From NCBI RefSeq assembly GCF_008711155.1, contig NZ_VUYQ01000001.1, positions 62,001 through 126,000 of the forward strand: a stretch of 64,000 nucleotides of DNA, written 5' to 3'. Under the pieces are notes generated by a model. The model saw only the letters and a program-made list of their open reading frames with translations. It was not told the DNA's origin and made no database searches. The position numbers and the translations under genes are program-made. This DNA comes from Dechloromonas sp. CZR5 (lineage in GTDB: Bacteria; Pseudomonadota; Gammaproteobacteria; Burkholderiales; Rhodocyclaceae). Each line of letters starts with the position of its first letter. Position 1 is the stretch's first letter. Positions 56,172-64,000 of the stretch are shown here, one piece after another.

Positions 56172-56621
56172 CTAAAAACGGCACAGCATCAGATGCTTGC
56201 CGTCGATATGGCCGTTGCGCAATTCGCGGAAACCCAGGTCGCGAAAACGCCGGGCCTTGCTCGCCGAAACGAGGATGCGCCCCGACTTGAAGGTGGCCTT
56301 CAGCCAGTCGAGGCGTGCCTTGATCAGCGCCCGGCCGATGCCTTGTCCGCGCTTTTCCGGGGCGACGGCGGAGAGGTAGAGGATGTGCGTCCGCGAGGCC
56401 CAGTCGGCGGCCTTGACGCCGCCGAGGGCGATGATCTGGCCGTTTTCGACGGCGATGAAAAAGCGCCGGTAGTACACCGGGTCGTCGCAACGCAACTCGC
56501 GGCGGATACGCTCGAGGTTGTAGCGCTCGGGGTCGGCAAAGGTGTTGGCGATCAGCGTGGCGCACGTGTCGAGCAAGATCTCGCTGCTGGTGTCCAGCGT
56601 ATCGATACGGAACTTGGCCAT
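56172..56621 (-). CDS. GNAT-family acetyltransferase
   Basis: 149 residues, one GNAT domain. Acetyl-CoA loop VAPEKRGQGIGRALI and the C-terminal SKARRFRDLGFREL. The N-terminal half (ILLDTCATLIANTFADPERYNL) fits small-molecule or protein acetyltransferases; acceptor unknown. Starts three bases after the stop of the preceding small gene, so the two form a unit. Confidence 0.88.
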   Translation of the reverse strand: MAKFRIDTLDTSSEILLDTCATLIANTFADPERYNLERIRRELRCDDPVYYRRFFIAVENGQIIALGGVKAADWASRTHILYLSAVAPEKRGQGIGRALIKARLDWLKATFKSGRILVSASKARRFRDLGFRELRNGHIDGKHLMLCRF

Positions 56622-56624
56622 GTT

Positions 56625-56864
56625 TCAGCCACTGGCCTGTGCATGTTGCCGCAGGCGTCGCGCAAAGTCGGCCGCCCGGTTCGCCGCTTCGTGATTGATG
56701 CGGGTCTGCTCCTCGCCGAACGCATCGCGTTCACGCGGGCTGCGCACCGCCGCCTCGATGCTGCGCACGCAGCGCCAGCGCTGTCCCTGGCGGGTCGGGA
56801 ACAGGCGCATCTGCTCGATCGGATGGTGGGCGCGACAGCAATAACAGAACTTCATTTCCGGCAT
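56625..56864 (-). CDS. Small Cys/His protein, unknown function
   Basis: 79 residues. CYCCRAHH at 7-14 and Cys32 suggest a zinc-binding knuckle. The remainder is a basic/acidic helix (PRERDAFGEEQTRINHEAANRAADFARRL). AAGGAGCTTGCA precedes the ATG at 56864. Cotranscribed with the acetyltransferase. Family not recognised. Confidence 0.7.
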   Translation of the reverse strand: MPEMKFCYCCRAHHPIEQMRLFPTRQGQRWRCVRSIEAAVRSPRERDAFGEEQTRINHEAANRAADFARRLRQHAQASG

Positions 56865-56978
56865 TGCAAGCTCCTTGGCGAACGGGTCACAGGACGTGAT
56901 TCCGAGGATGCTGTTTCATTGTTACGGCCGGATGACGTCCCGGGAATCCTTGTCACGGCGTTGAAATCAAGCCTGCCT

Positions 56979-57001
56979 AAACTGGATGTTCAGTTTTTTT
57001 T
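56979..57001 (+). terminator. Terminator-like hairpin in the leader of the EAL-CBS-GGDDF gene
   Basis: AAACTG (56979-56984) / CAGTTT (56991-56996) around GATGTT, followed by a T-run to 57001, ten bases before the ATG. There is no plus-strand gene upstream, so it could be an attenuator. The stem is short. Confidence 0.45.
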
Positions 57002-57010
57002 GGATACGCT

Positions 57011-58846
57011 ATGAGTTGTGTCATGGATGATGAGCGGGCCGAGTTGGAGCGACTGCTCGACGAAGCCCTTCTCAAACCGGTGTTTCAGCCCATTCTGGAT
57101 TTCCGGGTGCGCGCCATTCTCGGCTATGAAGCCTTGATCCGTGGGCCGGAAGGCAGCCCGCTTTCCCGTCCGGACCAGTTGTTTGGCGTGGCTGCCCGTT
57201 GCGGCCTTTCGCTCAGGCTCGAACATGCCTGCCGCGAAGCCAGCCTGCGCGCCTTCGCCAGCCAGCGGCTGGCCGGCAAACTCTTCCTCAATGTGACGCC
57301 GGACTGTCTGCTCGATCCCCGGCTGATGAACGGCCGTACCCGCGATCTGCTGAGCGAACTGGGCATTGCGCCGAACCGGGTGGTGCTCGAGTTGACGGAG
57401 AACCAGCAGATCAGCGATATGCCTGGAATACTGGAGGTTCTGCTCCACTATCGTGGGCGAGGCTTCCAGATCGCCATCGACGATCTGGGCGAGGGCTTTG
57501 CCAATCTGCGCATGTGGTCGGAACTGCGGCCGGAGCTCGTGAAGATCGACAAGCATTTCGTCCACGGCATTGCCGATGACCGGATCAAGTTCCATTTCGT
57601 GCGCGCGATGCAGGACCTCGCCGAGATCGGCAATGCCTTGCTGGTCGCCGAAGGCATCGAGCGCGAGGAGGATTTCGTCTGTATCCGCGATATGGGCATC
57701 GCCTGCGGTCAGGGTTACTTCATCGCCCATCCGGAGGCCACCCCGATCCGCCAGTTATCGCGCCGAACCCTGTCGGCGCTGGACCAGCAGTCGCTGGCGC
57801 TGTCGCCGATGACGGGCGGCCCCGGGCGCCTGCCGACGGCCCGCAGCCTGCTCAAGGCCATCGTCCCGGTTCCCATCCATGCCAGCAACGCGGCAGTGAT
57901 CGAGCGCTTCGAGGCCGATCCGTCGCTCGAGGTCCTGCCGGTCGTGCAAGGAAGCCAGCCGGTCGGCATGATCAACCGTCACAGCATGGTCGACCGCTTT
58001 GCCCGCCCGTTTCGCCGCGAGCTGTTCGGCCGCAAGAGTTGCGAGCTGTTCATGGATCACGCGCCCCTGGTGGTCGACCAGCATGCCACCATCCAGGAGT
58101 TGGCGATGATGTTGTCGCTGGCCCCCCGGCACTATCTGCTCGACGGTTTCATCGTTACCGGCGATGGCGAATACCTGGGTGTCGGCAGCAGCCACGACCT
58201 GATGGGAATGATCACCGAAATGCAGATCAGCGCCGCGCGCTATGCCAATCCGCTGACCCAGCTGCCCGGCAACGTCCCGATCAACGAGCATGTCGACCGC
58301 CTGCTCGCCGCCGGCAGCCCTTTCGTCGCGGTCTATGTCGATATCGACAATTTCAAGCCTTTCAACGACACCTATGGTTACCGGCGCGGCGACGACGTGA
58401 TCCAGACCCTGGCTCGCCTGCTTTGCGAACAGGTCGACGAGCGCCTTGATTTTGTCGGGCACATCGGCGGCGACGATTTCTTCGTCATTTTCCGGAGTGC
58501 CGACTGGGAAATGCGCTGCTGGGAAACCATTTCGCGTTTTGCCGAGTCGGTGACCAACATGCTCGGCGTCGACGAGCGGCTGAGTGGCGGCTATATGGCG
58601 GAAAATCGTCGCGGCGAGCTGAGCTTCCATCCGTCGCCGACCCTGTCGCTGGGTGCCGTGCGGGTCGGTCCCGGCGATTGCGAGTCGCATCGAGAAGTTG
58701 CCGCCGCCGCCTCGGGGGCCAAGAAGCAGGCCAAGAAGCGCAGCCGTTCGGGTGTTGGCGAGCCGGCGGGAGGCTGCCTGTTCATCGAGCGCCGGCGATT
58801 GGGAGACGGGGCGAGCCACCTGTTTGCCCGGCCGCTGGTCAACTGA
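57011..58846 (+). CDS. EAL-CBS-GGDDF protein (cyclic-di-GMP signalling)
   Basis: 611 residues, soluble. The EAL domain comes first (about 15-255) with intact GYEALIRG (Glu40), IAIDDLGEGFANL and VAEGIE. A CBS-like pair follows (about 280-405: ASNAAVIERFEADPSLEVLPVV). Then GGDEF (about 420-600) with GGDDF at 486-490, a variant often still active; the tail is basic. This EAL-CBS-GGDEF order is that of proteins with a CBS nucleotide sensor. Weak ribosome site (GGA); ATG at 57023 is an alternative. Confidence 0.9.
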   Translation: MSCVMDDERAELERLLDEALLKPVFQPILDFRVRAILGYEALIRGPEGSPLSRPDQLFGVAARCGLSLRLEHACREASLRAFASQRLAGKLFLNVTPDCLLDPRLMNGRTRDLLSELGIAPNRVVLELTENQQISDMPGILEVLLHYRGRGFQIAIDDLGEGFANLRMWSELRPELVKIDKHFVHGIADDRIKFHFVRAMQDLAEIGNALLVAEGIEREEDFVCIRDMGIACGQGYFIAHPEATPIRQLSRRTLSALDQQSLALSPMTGGPGRLPTARSLLKAIVPVPIHASNAAVIERFEADPSLEVLPVVQGSQPVGMINRHSMVDRFARPFRRELFGRKSCELFMDHAPLVVDQHATIQELAMMLSLAPRHYLLDGFIVTGDGEYLGVGSSHDLMGMITEMQISAARYANPLTQLPGNVPINEHVDRLLAAGSPFVAVYVDIDNFKPFNDTYGYRRGDDVIQTLARLLCEQVDERLDFVGHIGGDDFFVIFRSADWEMRCWETISRFAESVTNMLGVDERLSGGYMAENRRGELSFHPSPTLSLGAVRVGPGDCESHREVAAAASGAKKQAKKRSRSGVGEPAGGCLFIERRRLGDGASHLFARPLVN

Positions 58847-58848
58847 AC

Positions 58849-58875
58849 GCTGCCCCGGTCCGGGGCAGCCTTTGC
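58849..58875 (+). terminator. Intrinsic terminator after the EAL-CBS-GGDDF gene
   Basis: GCTGCCCCG (58849-58857) / CGGGGCAGC (58861-58869) perfect 9-bp stem, loop GTC, then CTTTGC. It begins two bases past the stop codon and lies 40 bases from the convergent phoR stop. Confidence 0.7.
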
Positions 58876-58916
58876 TTCGGAGAACGATCGGGCCGGGCAG
58901 CGATTCGCCCGGCTAC

Positions 58917-60209
58917 TCAGGCGTTGGCCACCCGGCTGGCGGGGAAGCGTGCGGCGAAGCGACTGCCGACGCCGACTTCGCTCCTGATGTCGAGCTGGGC
59001 CTGGTGGCGGTTCAACGAGTGCTTGACGATGGCCAGGCCGAGGCCGGTGCCGCCCGAGTCGCGCGAGCGGCCACGGTCGACCCGGTAGAAGCGTTCGGTC
59101 AGGCGGGGGATGTGCTTGGCGTCGATGCCGGGACCGGTGTCCTGGACGGCGAATTCGGCACCCTGAGGCGAGCTTTTCCAGCTCAACGTGATCTTGCCGC
59201 CGGGCGGCGTGTAGCGCACGGCATTGGTGACCAGATTGGCCAGGGCGCTGACCAGTTCGGGTTCCGATCCGCGCAGGTCGCCGCTGCCATCCGACTCGAC
59301 CGTGATGGTGTGGCGTCCGGCGGACAGGGCCTCGGCATCCCGGCGCAGCTTGTCGATCAGGTTGGGCATGTCGACGACGTTGTCGTCGGGCGGCGGCGCC
59401 GATTCGATGGACGACAGGGTCAGCAGGTCCTGGACGATGGATTGCATGCGCTGCGACTGGCCAACCATCATGCCCAGGTAGCGTTGGCGTTCGTCGTCGT
59501 CGAGGGCGATTTCCTGCATCGTTTCGAGGAAACCGGCGAGCACGGTCAGCGGCGTGCGCAGTTCGTGCGAAACGTTGGCGACGAAGTCGCGGCGCGTCTG
59601 GTCGAGGCGGTCGGCCTGGGTGATGTCCTTGATCTGCATGAGCCGGCGGCTGCCGGCGTAGGGAATGACATGGATGGCGTAGACGCGATCCTTGTAGCGT
59701 TCCGGGCGCAGGGTCAGCGGGCGGCTGAAGTCGAGGGCTTCGAGATAGGCGACGAATTCGGGCTGACGTACCAGATTGAGGATCGATTGCCCCTGGTCGG
59801 TATCGAGCTTCAGGCCGAGCTGGGTTTCCGCCGTGGTGTTGCAGAACATGATGTTGTTCTGCAGGTCGAGCATCACCACGCCGTCGGTCAGCGCCTGGGC
59901 GGCGGCACGCAGCAGCTGGATGGTTTGGTCGCGGTACTCGATCTGCGAGCGCAGTTCCTTCTCGTGGCGGTACAGGCGGCCGAAGATATCGTCCCAGGCG
60001 CCTTCGCCCTCCAGGCTGGCGTCGACCACCGGATTGCGCGTCCACCGGTCGAGCCGGGAAAAGTGGCGGAAGTGGATCAGTTGCTGCAGCATCAGGCCGA
60101 CGCAGAAAACGGCCCAGCCATGCCAGGGACGGGAAAAGATGCCGACCGGGATGGCGATGGCCGCCGCGATGGCGGCCAGGATCACGGCGCGAATGACGAG
60201 CGAGGTCAA
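58917..60209 (-). CDS. phoR: Phosphate-regulon sensor histidine kinase PhoR
   Basis: 430 residues. Two N-terminal membrane helices (about 5-20 and 26-45), a PAS-type region (LRAAAQALTDGVVMLDLQNN), then HisKA with His215 in FVANVSHELRTPLTVL, and a HATPase domain (NAVRYTPPGGK, DTGPGIDA, GTGLGLAIVKH). The start is TTG at 60209, six bases after the phoB stop, with GGGGAG 11 bases upstream; no ATG is well placed. Controls PhoB and responds to Pst/PhoU. Confidence 0.93.
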   Translation of the reverse strand: MTSLVIRAVILAAIAAAIAIPVGIFSRPWHGWAVFCVGLMLQQLIHFRHFSRLDRWTRNPVVDASLEGEGAWDDIFGRLYRHEKELRSQIEYRDQTIQLLRAAAQALTDGVVMLDLQNNIMFCNTTAETQLGLKLDTDQGQSILNLVRQPEFVAYLEALDFSRPLTLRPERYKDRVYAIHVIPYAGSRRLMQIKDITQADRLDQTRRDFVANVSHELRTPLTVLAGFLETMQEIALDDDERQRYLGMMVGQSQRMQSIVQDLLTLSSIESAPPPDDNVVDMPNLIDKLRRDAEALSAGRHTITVESDGSGDLRGSEPELVSALANLVTNAVRYTPPGGKITLSWKSSPQGAEFAVQDTGPGIDAKHIPRLTERFYRVDRGRSRDSGGTGLGLAIVKHSLNRHQAQLDIRSEVGVGSRFAARFPASRVANA

Positions 60210-60215
60210 GAGAGG

Positions 60216-60902
60216 TCAGGCTCCCCGGAAGCGATAGCCGGTTCCACGCACGGTTTCGACCCGCTCATGGTGGCCGGATGTCTCCAGTGCGGCGCGCAGG
60301 CGGCGGATATGTACATCGACCGTCCGTTCCTCGATGAAGACATGATCCCCCCAGACCTCGTCGAGCAACTGGGCACGCGTGTAAACCCGTTCGGCATGGG
60401 TCATGAAGAAGAACAGCAGGCGGAATTCGGTCGGTCCCAGTTCGATCGGCAGGCTGCCGGCGAGCACGCGGTGGGTGGCCGGATTGAGCGAGAGGTTGCC
60501 GACCTCGACCGCCTCGCCGGCCAGGTGCGGGGCACGGCGGCGCAGTACGGCGCGCACGCGGGCGACCATTTCCTTGGGCGAGAACGGCTTGGTGATGTAG
60601 TCGTCGGCACCGGCTTCCAACCCTTGCACCTTGTCCTCTTCGTGGACGCGGGCGGTGAGCATGATGATCGGCAACTCGCGGGTCCGTTCGTCGGCGCGCA
60701 GCTTCTTGGCCAGCGCAACGCCGGACTGGCCGGGCAGCATCCAGTCCAGGATGACCAGGTCGGGCAGCGCGGCACGGATGGCGGATTCGCCTTCCTCGGC
60801 GCTGCCGGCGCGGACGACCAGGAAGCCGGCGTGCTTGAGGTTGATGGCGACCAGTTCCTGGATCGCCGGTTCATCCTCGACGACGAGAATCGTCGGGGTC
60901 AC
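60216..60902 (-). CDS. phoB: Phosphate-regulon response regulator PhoB
   Basis: 228 residues, OmpR family. Acceptor Asp53 in VILDWMLPGQSG, TARVHEEDKVQGLEAGADDYITKPF, and a winged helix with GPTEFRLLFFFMTHAERVYTRAQLLD and DVHIRRLRAALE. The GTG start at 60902 overlaps the phoU stop (GTGA, 4 bases), so phoU and phoB are translationally coupled. Activates Pho genes by binding Pho boxes. Confidence 0.95.
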   Translation of the reverse strand: MTPTILVVEDEPAIQELVAINLKHAGFLVVRAGSAEEGESAIRAALPDLVILDWMLPGQSGVALAKKLRADERTRELPIIMLTARVHEEDKVQGLEAGADDYITKPFSPKEMVARVRAVLRRRAPHLAGEAVEVGNLSLNPATHRVLAGSLPIELGPTEFRLLFFFMTHAERVYTRAQLLDEVWGDHVFIEERTVDVHIRRLRAALETSGHHERVETVRGTGYRFRGA

Positions 60903-61588
60903 TTGGCCTGCCCCTTGACGTGGCGGATGTCGCGGCCTTCGACAACGAAGACGACCTGTTCGGCGACGTTCTTCGCGTGGTCGCCGATGCGTTCGATGGC
61001 GCGGGCGATGGAGATGATCTCGATCGACGTGGTGATGGTGCGCGGGTCTTCCATCATGTGGGTGATCAGCTGGCGGATGATCGACTTGAATTCGGTATCG
61101 ACGTCACTGTCGGCACGGATCACCTCCTGGGCCTGGGCGGTGTCGAGACGGGCGAAGGCGTCGAGCGACTGGCGCACCAGGTTGAGCGCGGCTTCGGCCA
61201 GGTGGCGGATGCCAATACCGTACTGGGCAGGCAAATGGCCGGCTTCGTAGATGCGGCGCACGCCCTTGGCGATCTTCTTGGCCTCGTCGCCGGCGCGTTC
61301 GAGATCGGTGACGATCTTGCTGATGCCGAGCACCAGGCGCAGGTCGGAAGCGGTCGGCTGGCGCTTGGCGATGACGTGGGCGCAATCGTCGTCGATGGCC
61401 TTTTCCAGATCGTTGATCTTGCGGTCGGCTTCGACGATGGATTTGACGCTGGTCACTTCGCCCGAGCTGTAGGCGTCGATGGCGGACGAAACCTGGGTTT
61501 CGACCATGCCGCCCATCTGCAGGACGTGGGTACGCAGGCGGCCGAGTTCTTCGTCGAACTGGCTGGAGAGGTGCTGGTTTTCGTTCAT
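60899..61588 (-). CDS. phoU: Phosphate transport regulator PhoU
   Basis: 229 residues, two PhoU helical bundles. LSSQFDEELGRLRTHVLQMGGMVE at the start, and the metal-binding ExxxD-type segments (LERAGDEAKKIAKGVR; IERIGDHAKNVAEQVVF). Blocks PhoR signalling when phosphate is plentiful. GGGAGACCCGAC precedes the ATG. 12 bases after pstB. Confidence 0.96.
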   Translation of the reverse strand: MNENQHLSSQFDEELGRLRTHVLQMGGMVETQVSSAIDAYSSGEVTSVKSIVEADRKINDLEKAIDDDCAHVIAKRQPTASDLRLVLGISKIVTDLERAGDEAKKIAKGVRRIYEAGHLPAQYGIGIRHLAEAALNLVRQSLDAFARLDTAQAQEVIRADSDVDTEFKSIIRQLITHMMEDPRTITTSIEIISIARAIERIGDHAKNVAEQVVFVVEGRDIRHVKGQAK

Positions 61589-61600
61589 GTCGGGTCTCCC

Positions 61601-62380
61601 TTAGCCCATGCGGCCGGTGATGTAGTCTTCGGTGCGCTTGTCGTTCGGCTTGATGAAGATTTCGTCGGTCTTGCCGAACTCGATCATCTCGCCCAGATAC
61701 ATGTAGGCAGTGTAGTCGGAGACGCGCGCTGCCTGCTGCATGTTGTGGGTGACGATGAGGATGGTGACGCGCTTCTTCAGTTCGTGCACCAGTTCCTCGA
61801 TGGCGCCGGTGGCGATCGGGTCGAGCGCCGAGGTCGGCTCATCGAAGAGCAGCAGTTCGGGGTCGGTGGCCAGGGCGCGGGCGATGCACAGACGTTGCTG
61901 CTGGCCGCCGGACAGGTTGGAGGCGAGTTCGTTCAGACGGTCCTTGACCTCGTCCCACAGGGCGCCGCCCTTGAGTGCCTGCTCGACCTTGTCGTCGAGG
62001 ACGCGCTTGTTGTTCTCGCCGCGCACGCGCAGGCCGTAGGCGACGTTTTCGTAGATGCTCTTCGGGAAGGGGTTCGGCTTCTGGAAGACCATGCCGACGC
62101 GCATGCGCACTTCGATGGGGTCGACTTCCGGCGACAGCAGGTTGGTGTTGTCCGGGTAGAAGCGGATCTCGCCCTCGTAGCGGTTGCCCGGGTAGAGGTC
62201 GTGCATGCGGTTGAAGCTGCGCAGGTAGGTCGATTTGCCGCAGCCGGACGGGCCGATCAGTGCGGTGACCTTCTTGTCGTAGATCGGCATGTTGATGTTC
62301 TTCAGGGCCTTGGCTTCGCCGTAGAAGAAATTGAGGTTGCGGGCTTCCGCCTTCAGCGCGGGTTGGTCATGAATCTGCAT
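61601..62380 (-). CDS. pstB: Phosphate ABC transporter ATPase PstB
   Basis: 259 residues from ATG 62380 ([10 protein letters not shown]), GGAGTTATCC upstream; an ORF reading 16 codons longer overlaps pstA and is not used. Walker [20 protein letters not shown], signature [16 protein letters not shown], Walker [18 protein letters not shown]. These are PstB hallmarks. Confidence 0.97.
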   Translation of the reverse strand: MQIHDQPALKAEARNLNFFYGEAKALKNINMPIYDKKVTALIGPSGCGKSTYLRSFNRMHDLYPGNRYEGEIRFYPDNTNLLSPEVDPIEVRMRVGMVFQKPNPFPKSIYENVAYGLRVRGENNKRVLDDKVEQALKGGALWDEVKDRLNELASNLSGGQQQRLCIARALATDPELLLFDEPTSALDPIATGAIEELVHELKKRVTILIVTHNMQQAARVSDYTAYMYLGEMIEFGKTDEIFIKPNDKRTEDYITGRMG

Positions 62381-62421
62381 GGATAACTCCGTTCGATATT
62401 CGGTTCGGGCAGCGTGTTCGC

Positions 62422-63360
62422 TTACCACTTGATGTTCTTGCGCATCTTGTAGCGCAGCCAGATGGCGATGCCATTCATCGACAGCACCATGACCATCAGC
62501 ACAAAGCCGGCGGCGGCGGCGTTGATTTCGAAGGCCGGGTCGGGGCGCGACGTCCAGTTGAAGATCTGGATCGGCATGACCGTGAAGGGCGACATCAGCC
62601 AGTCGAACAGGCCCGCATTGACGCCGGCGCTGACTTCGGTGAAGGGAGCGGGCGGCAGGAAGGCGATGAAGGTCAGGGCGCCGATGGTGATGATCGGCGC
62701 CGTTTCGCCAATGGCGCGGGCCAGGCCGATGATGACGCCGGTCAGGATGCCGGGCATGGCGTAGGGGATGATGTGGTAGCGGCAGGTCTGCCAGCGCGTC
62801 GCGCCGACGGCCATCGAGCCTTCGCGGATCATTGCCGGGATGGCGCGGATCGCTTCGCGGGTCGACACGATGACGATGGGCAGGATGAGCAGGGCGAGCG
62901 TCAGGCCGGCGGTCAGGATGCTCTGGCCGAAGCCGAAGGCATAGACGAAGATGCCGAGCGACAGCAGGCCATAGACGATGGACGGCACGGCGGCCAGGTT
63001 GGTGATGTTGATCTCGATGATCTCAGTCACCCAGTTGCGCTTGGCGTACTCCTCGAGATACACGCCGGCCGCGACACCGAGCGGGACGGCGGCGAAGGCG
63101 GTCACCGTCATCACCAGCAGCGAGCCGACCCAGGCCGACAGGATGCCGGCATTGGCGGCGCGCCGCGAGGCGAAGTTCATGAAGAAGTCGAGGTTGAGCC
63201 GCTCGGCGCCCCGCATCACCATGTCGCCGACGAGCAGGAAGATGACGATTAGGCCGATGCCGAGAAAGAAAATGCCGAGCGCCTGGAAGAGCGTGTCCTT
63301 GAGCTTGCCCTTGGCGATCAGCGCGCGGACTTGCTCGGCAGTCAGAGTGGAATGTTGCAT
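62422..63360 (-). CDS. pstA: Phosphate ABC transporter permease PstA
   Basis: 312 residues, six helices. The EAA-type loop is in [30 protein letters not shown], with [19 protein letters not shown] following, typical of PstA. 41 bases upstream of pstB; its start is one base after the pstC stop. Confidence 0.95.
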   Translation of the reverse strand: MQHSTLTAEQVRALIAKGKLKDTLFQALGIFFLGIGLIVIFLLVGDMVMRGAERLNLDFFMNFASRRAANAGILSAWVGSLLVMTVTAFAAVPLGVAAGVYLEEYAKRNWVTEIIEINITNLAAVPSIVYGLLSLGIFVYAFGFGQSILTAGLTLALLILPIVIVSTREAIRAIPAMIREGSMAVGATRWQTCRYHIIPYAMPGILTGVIIGLARAIGETAPIITIGALTFIAFLPPAPFTEVSAGVNAGLFDWLMSPFTVMPIQIFNWTSRPDPAFEINAAAAGFVLMVMVLSMNGIAIWLRYKMRKNIKW

Positions 63361-63361
63361 A

Positions 63362-64000
63362 TCAGTAGTTCTCCCGGAACTTGCGGCGCAGCCACTGGCC
63401 GAGGATGTTGAAGCAGAGGGTGATCAGGATCAGCGTCAGGCCGGCGGCGAAGATGGTCTGGTAGCCGATCGAGCCGTGCGGCAGGTCGCCCAGGGCCACC
63501 TGCACGATGTACGAGGTGATGGTGGCGGCCGGTTCGGTCGGGTTCCAGGTCAGGTTCGGCTGCATGCCGGCGGCGACGGCGAGGATCATCGTTTCGCCGA
63601 CGGCGCGCGAGATGGCCAGGATGTAGGAAGCGGCCAGGCCGGAGAAAGCGGCCGGCACCACGACGTGGATGGCGGTGTACAGCTTGGTTGCACCCATGGC
63701 GTAGGAGCCTTCGCGCAGGCTCATCGGCACGGCACGCATGGCGTCCTCGGACAGTGAGGCGATGTAGGGCACGATCATGATGCCCATGACCAGGCCGGCG
63801 GAGAGCAGCGAGAAGCCCGGCAGTTCAGGAAAGATCTTCTGCAGCAGCGGGGTGACCATGAGCAGGGCGAAGTAGCCGAAGACGATGGTCGGGATGCCGC
63901 CGAGCAGTTCGAGGACCGGCTTGGCGACTTCGCGAAGCCTCGGTTTGGCGAATTCGGACAGGTAGATGGCGATCACCGTGCCCATCGGGATGGCGACGGC
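63362..64000 (-). CDS. pstC: Phosphate ABC transporter permease PstC (partial, runs off right edge)
   Basis: C-terminal 212 residues visible, stop at 63362. ELLGGIPTIVFGYFAL, MSLREGSYAMGATKLYTAIHVVVPAAFSGL (the EAA-type loop) and ISRAVGETMILAVAAG, all typical of PstC. The in-frame reading continues beyond 64000, so the ATG at 63985 is internal, not a start. pstS and the operon promoter lie outside the window. Confidence 0.95.
   Translation of the reverse strand, partial: AVAIPMGTVIAIYLSEFAKPRLREVAKPVLELLGGIPTIVFGYFALLMVTPLLQKIFPELPGFSLLSAGLVMGIMIVPYIASLSEDAMRAVPMSLREGSYAMGATKLYTAIHVVVPAAFSGLAASYILAISRAVGETMILAVAAGMQPNLTWNPTEPAATITSYIVQVALGDLPHGSIGYQTIFAAGLTLILITLCFNILGQWLRRKFRENY

Overview
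The window is a high-GC, densely coded stretch of bacterial chromosome. Gene content and protein style (PstCAB-PhoU-PhoB-PhoR, a class II Calvin-type aldolase cluster with epd, pgk, pyk, gapA and tkt, classical ArgA, LptE/HolA next to LeuS) point to a betaproteobacterium, most likely Rhodocyclales (Azospira/Dechloromonas-like). That placement is inference from protein character, not from a search. No rRNA, tRNA, CRISPR array, insertion sequence or prophage was seen. Both ends are cut inside genes: an ABC ATPase at the left and pstC at the right.

Region by region. 1-9.4 kb is a nutrient-sensing locus: an iron(III)/organophosphate-type ABC importer (ATPase, fused double permease, Tat-type binding protein), a porin, a TctD/TctE-like two-component system and a chemoreceptor. 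9.4-24 kb is mainly housekeeping: plsY, folB, a CBS protein, a ZIP transporter, ybaK with a hybrid kinase, xerD-ogt, glutaryl-CoA dehydrogenase, proA, holA-lptE-leuS. 24-34.4 kb holds a PilJ-N-type periplasmic protein, UvrD helicase, a YdcF protein, a coupled set of quinone reductase, membrane-anchored TAXI protein and orphan ParA, then LysR/pirin/WrbA and a dual-receiver response regulator. 34.4-46.2 kb is the central carbon cluster on the minus strand (fbp, lipoprotein, tkt, gapA, secreted protein, epd, pgk, pyk, fba). 46-54 kb has a PAS-GGDEF-EAL protein, a thioredoxin-like protein and the tightly packed rsmE-pap-argA-yggX row. 54-64 kb is phosphate-flavoured: PhoX with a 55-residue membrane microprotein, an EAL-CBS-GGDDF protein, phoR-phoB-phoU and pstB-pstA-pstC.

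The most notable observation is a shared promoter architecture at three places in the first 10 kb. In front of the binding-protein gene, the porin gene and the chemoreceptor gene lies the same 17-bp tandem repeat (GAAAGC-N5-GAAAGC in the direction of transcription). In all three it is followed by exactly 9 bp and then a -10-like AT-rich hexamer. This predicts that the adjacent TctD-like regulator activates transport, outer-membrane entry and chemotaxis toward one ligand as a single regulon. A second repeat operator, TGAC every 11 bp, precedes the PilJ-N-type gene at 24.2 kb.
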